Shown here: positions 13,195 through 14,422 of the stretch, in pieces | How the letters are laid out: every line of letters starts with the position of its first letter | How positions within the stretch are numbered: the stretch's first letter is position 1 | Assembly: GCA_017453335.1 (NCBI GenBank) | Contig: JAFTKI010000029.1 | Coordinates: 1 to 14,422 of the forward strand | Length of the DNA: 14,422 nucleotides | Source: Clostridia bacterium | Lineage (GTDB): Bacteria; Bacillota_A; Clostridia; Oscillospirales; CAG-272 | Direction of reading: 5' to 3' | Notes under the pieces: model-generated | Told to the model about the DNA's origin: nothing | What the model saw: only the letters and a program-made list of their open reading frames with translations | The model's database searches: none | Program-made: the position numbers and the translations under genes

Positions 13195-13215
13195 TAAAGT
13201 ACCATATCAAGGGGG
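13175..13215 (+). promoter_or_regulatory. Hairpin able to sequester the transposase ribosome binding site
   Basis: CCCCCTTGATGTGGT (13175-13189) pairs with ACCATATCAAGGGGG (13201-13215) along 15 pairs, one of which is G-U (G13185-T13205), around an 11-nt loop. The 3' arm contains the AGGGGG ribosome binding site (13210-13215) for the ATG at 13223. Such stems are known in other insertion sequences as protection from translation of read-through transcripts. Confidence 0.75.
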
Positions 13216-13222
13216 TAATTGT

Positions 13223-13510
13223 ATGCCAAGGCAATATACAAATTTGGAGCGATATAAAGAAACAATATTGCAAATGAAAGCAAAAGGATGTACAAGGAGA
13301 GAGATTGCAGAAAAGGTAGGAATAACACCTGACCAAGTGCATCAGTTTCTCTGCCGTTACAATCGGAAGCAACGTAATATGAAAGCGGGTATTTTACCAA
13401 AGAAGAAAGGTCGCCCATCCAAGGCTAAAAGCTTAGAAGATGAAGTATTGAGGTTAAGAATGGAAAACGAATTATTGCGGGATTTTCTCTCGCTCACAGA
13501 AAGGAAGTGA
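13223..13510 (+). CDS. IS3-family OrfA (helix-turn-helix protein)
   Basis: 95 aa. It starts at ATG 13223 behind AGGGGG (13210-13215). It has a helix-turn-helix in the first ~50 residues (LERYKETILQMKAKGCTRRE then IAEKVGITPDQVHQFL) and a coiled-coil or leucine-zipper-like C-terminus (SLEDEVLRLRMENELLRDFL). In IS3 elements OrfA binds the terminal repeats and regulates or forms the N-terminal half of the OrfAB transposase. Its TGA stop (13508-13510) overlaps the OrfB GTG (13507-13509). Confidence 0.9.
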   Translation: MPRQYTNLERYKETILQMKAKGCTRREIAEKVGITPDQVHQFLCRYNRKQRNMKAGILPKKKGRPSKAKSLEDEVLRLRMENELLRDFLSLTERK

Positions 13511-14361
13511 GGACAAGCGTAAAATATATGGTGATCTATCGTCACAAAGACAAATATTCAATCAGCGAGATGTGTCGGTTCTTTAAGGTGTCGAGAAGTG
13601 GCTACTATGACTATGTCAAAAGAATGGATATACCTGCATGGGATCTTCCCCTTGCCGAGAAGATCCGGGAGTGTCAGAAACACAGCCATAGCACCTACGG
13701 TTACCGTAGAGTGCAAATATGGCTTGAAAGGCAAGGAATACATAGAAATCCCAAAACGGTGCTACGTGTTATGCAGAAGTATAACTTGCTGTCAGAGGTT
13801 AGAAGAAAAAAGTATAACAACTATGCCAATGGTATATACAAATATCCAAACCACTTGGCAAGAGATTTCTACGCAGAGCGTCCGAATCAGAAATGGGTAA
13901 CGGATATTTCGTATATAAAGACAGGACAAGGATTCTTGTATCTATCGGTTATTCGTGACCTCTACGACAACAGTATTGTCGCATACAAAACGGGTACTGA
14001 ACAGAACACCAACCTTGTACTCTCCACGATCAGAGCAGCCAAGAAAAAGGAAAAGGTCACCGCAGAGTTGCAGCTCCACAGTGACCAAGGCTTTCAGTAC
14101 ACCTCGCAAGCGTATTATAGCCTAACAAAATCATACCACATTACGCCGTCAATGTCAAGTAGGGGAAACCCTTATGACAATGCGATGGCAGAAAATTTCT
14201 TTTCGATTCTCAAAACCGAGTGTATCTACCGAACCAAACTCAAAACCTATGAGGAGGCGCGCCTCCTCATAGATGAATACATTCATTTCTATAACAATGA
14301 ACGTATCCAACTCAAAACAAAACTGACACCACTCGAAAAGCGATGTCAGTTCGGTGCTTAG
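13507..14361 (+). CDS. IS3-family OrfB transposase (DDE/rve domain)
   Basis: 284 aa. The N-terminal part has the HTH_21-type region (YSISEMCRFFKVSRSGYYDY and HSHSTYGYRRVQIWLERQGI). The integrase core (about 120-280) holds all three catalytic acids: Asp133 (WVTDISYI), Asp193 (LHSDQGFQYTS) and Glu229 (NAMAENFFSILKTE), with the D-35-E spacing usual for IS3. The frame is -1 relative to OrfA. Translation could begin by coupling at GTG 13507, which overlaps the OrfA stop, or be fused to OrfA by -1 frameshifting nearby (ACAGAAAGG, 13495-13504), although no strong A-AAA-AAG slippery run is present. No stop or shift interrupts it, so the element may be active. Confidence 0.92.
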   Translation: MRTSVKYMVIYRHKDKYSISEMCRFFKVSRSGYYDYVKRMDIPAWDLPLAEKIRECQKHSHSTYGYRRVQIWLERQGIHRNPKTVLRVMQKYNLLSEVRRKKYNNYANGIYKYPNHLARDFYAERPNQKWVTDISYIKTGQGFLYLSVIRDLYDNSIVAYKTGTEQNTNLVLSTIRAAKKKEKVTAELQLHSDQGFQYTSQAYYSLTKSYHITPSMSSRGNPYDNAMAENFFSILKTECIYRTKLKTYEEARLLIDEYIHFYNNERIQLKTKLTPLEKRCQFGA

Positions 14362-14378
14362 TTATTAAATATACTACC

Positions 14379-14422
14379 CACAAGGGGCTTTTTGTGCTGT
14401 CCGTACAATTTGGGGCGGTTCA
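14379..14422 (-). repeat. IS3 right terminal inverted repeat
   Basis: Read inward on the minus strand from 14422, the end is tgaaccgccccaaattgtac, then ggacagcacaaaaagcccct. It pairs as an imperfect inverted repeat with the left end (13139-13181). The tgaacc-type tip is usual for IS3 elements. The window ends exactly at the outermost base. Confidence 0.75.

Larger units (their letters stand above)
13139..14422 (+). mobile_element. IS3-family insertion sequence (about 1.28 kb)
   Basis: It has two overlapping genes (13223-13510 and 13507-14361) of orfA/orfB type. The outer end at 14422 reads, inward, tgaaccgccccaaattgtac, and the left end starts tgaacaagtccg at 13139. Inward of that the ends match as ACGGACAATAGACAAAACCCC (left, about 13157) and ACGGACAGCACAAAAAGCCCC (right, complement of about 14384-14404). 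The left tip is less like the right tip than the inner part. Since the window stops at the last base of the right repeat, a target-site duplication cannot be tested. Size and layout are normal for IS3 elements of the IS150-like type. Confidence 0.85.

Overview
The window looks like chromosomal DNA from a low-to-mid GC Bacillota, most likely a gut-type Clostridia. This is inferred from several things seen in the sequence: tRNA genes placed next to the rRNA genes, strong GGAGG-type ribosome binding sites, near-consensus sigma-A promoters with 17-bp spacers ahead of most transcription units, a LysM-CAP secreted protein of the Bacillota type, and IS3 and IS200 elements. No species can be named from the sequence alone.

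Layout. Positions 1-1024 are the distal end of an rRNA operon: the 3' end of 23S, tRNA-Lys(CTT), a spacer with two 76-nt structured repeats, two tandem 5S genes, decayed tRNA-Asn-like pieces, an intact tRNA-Asn(GTT) and a strong terminator. A short spacer with small hairpins (1025-1192) leads to a promoter and an uncharacterised beta-propeller-like protein (1265-2065). An N-terminally truncated, frameshifted IS200-type transposase relic (2182-2751) follows. Next come a LysR-type regulator on the minus strand and a divergent MFS-like transporter (3896-5125), with inverted repeats between them that could be the regulator's operator. A gene-poor stretch (5126-5458) precedes a YD-repeat lipoprotein (5521-6678), which ends at a strong terminator.

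Positions 6823-10904 look like a small glycan-use locus. A promoter drives a two-gene unit: an unassigned protein, probably an alpha-toroid, and a heparinase II/III-family protein. Neither has a signal peptide. A separately promoted FucU-type L-fucose mutarotase follows. Together they suggest intracellular processing of fucose- and/or uronate-containing oligosaccharides; this is inference from context. The nearby MFS transporter and LysR regulator could take part but are not tightly linked.

Positions 10935-13047 hold two separately promoted genes: a secreted LysM-CAP protein with a hairpin at the 5' end of its mRNA, and an M20 amidohydrolase. The window ends with what appears to be a full-length IS3-family element (about 13139-14422). 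Its transposase ribosome binding site can be sequestered by a hairpin present only in read-through transcripts. I found no clear new multi-gene defence or effector system. The less expected material is in the non-coding parts: rRNA-spacer repeats, covarying 5S copies, decaying tRNA copies, a terminator that uses the tRNA 3' end, and leader hairpins.
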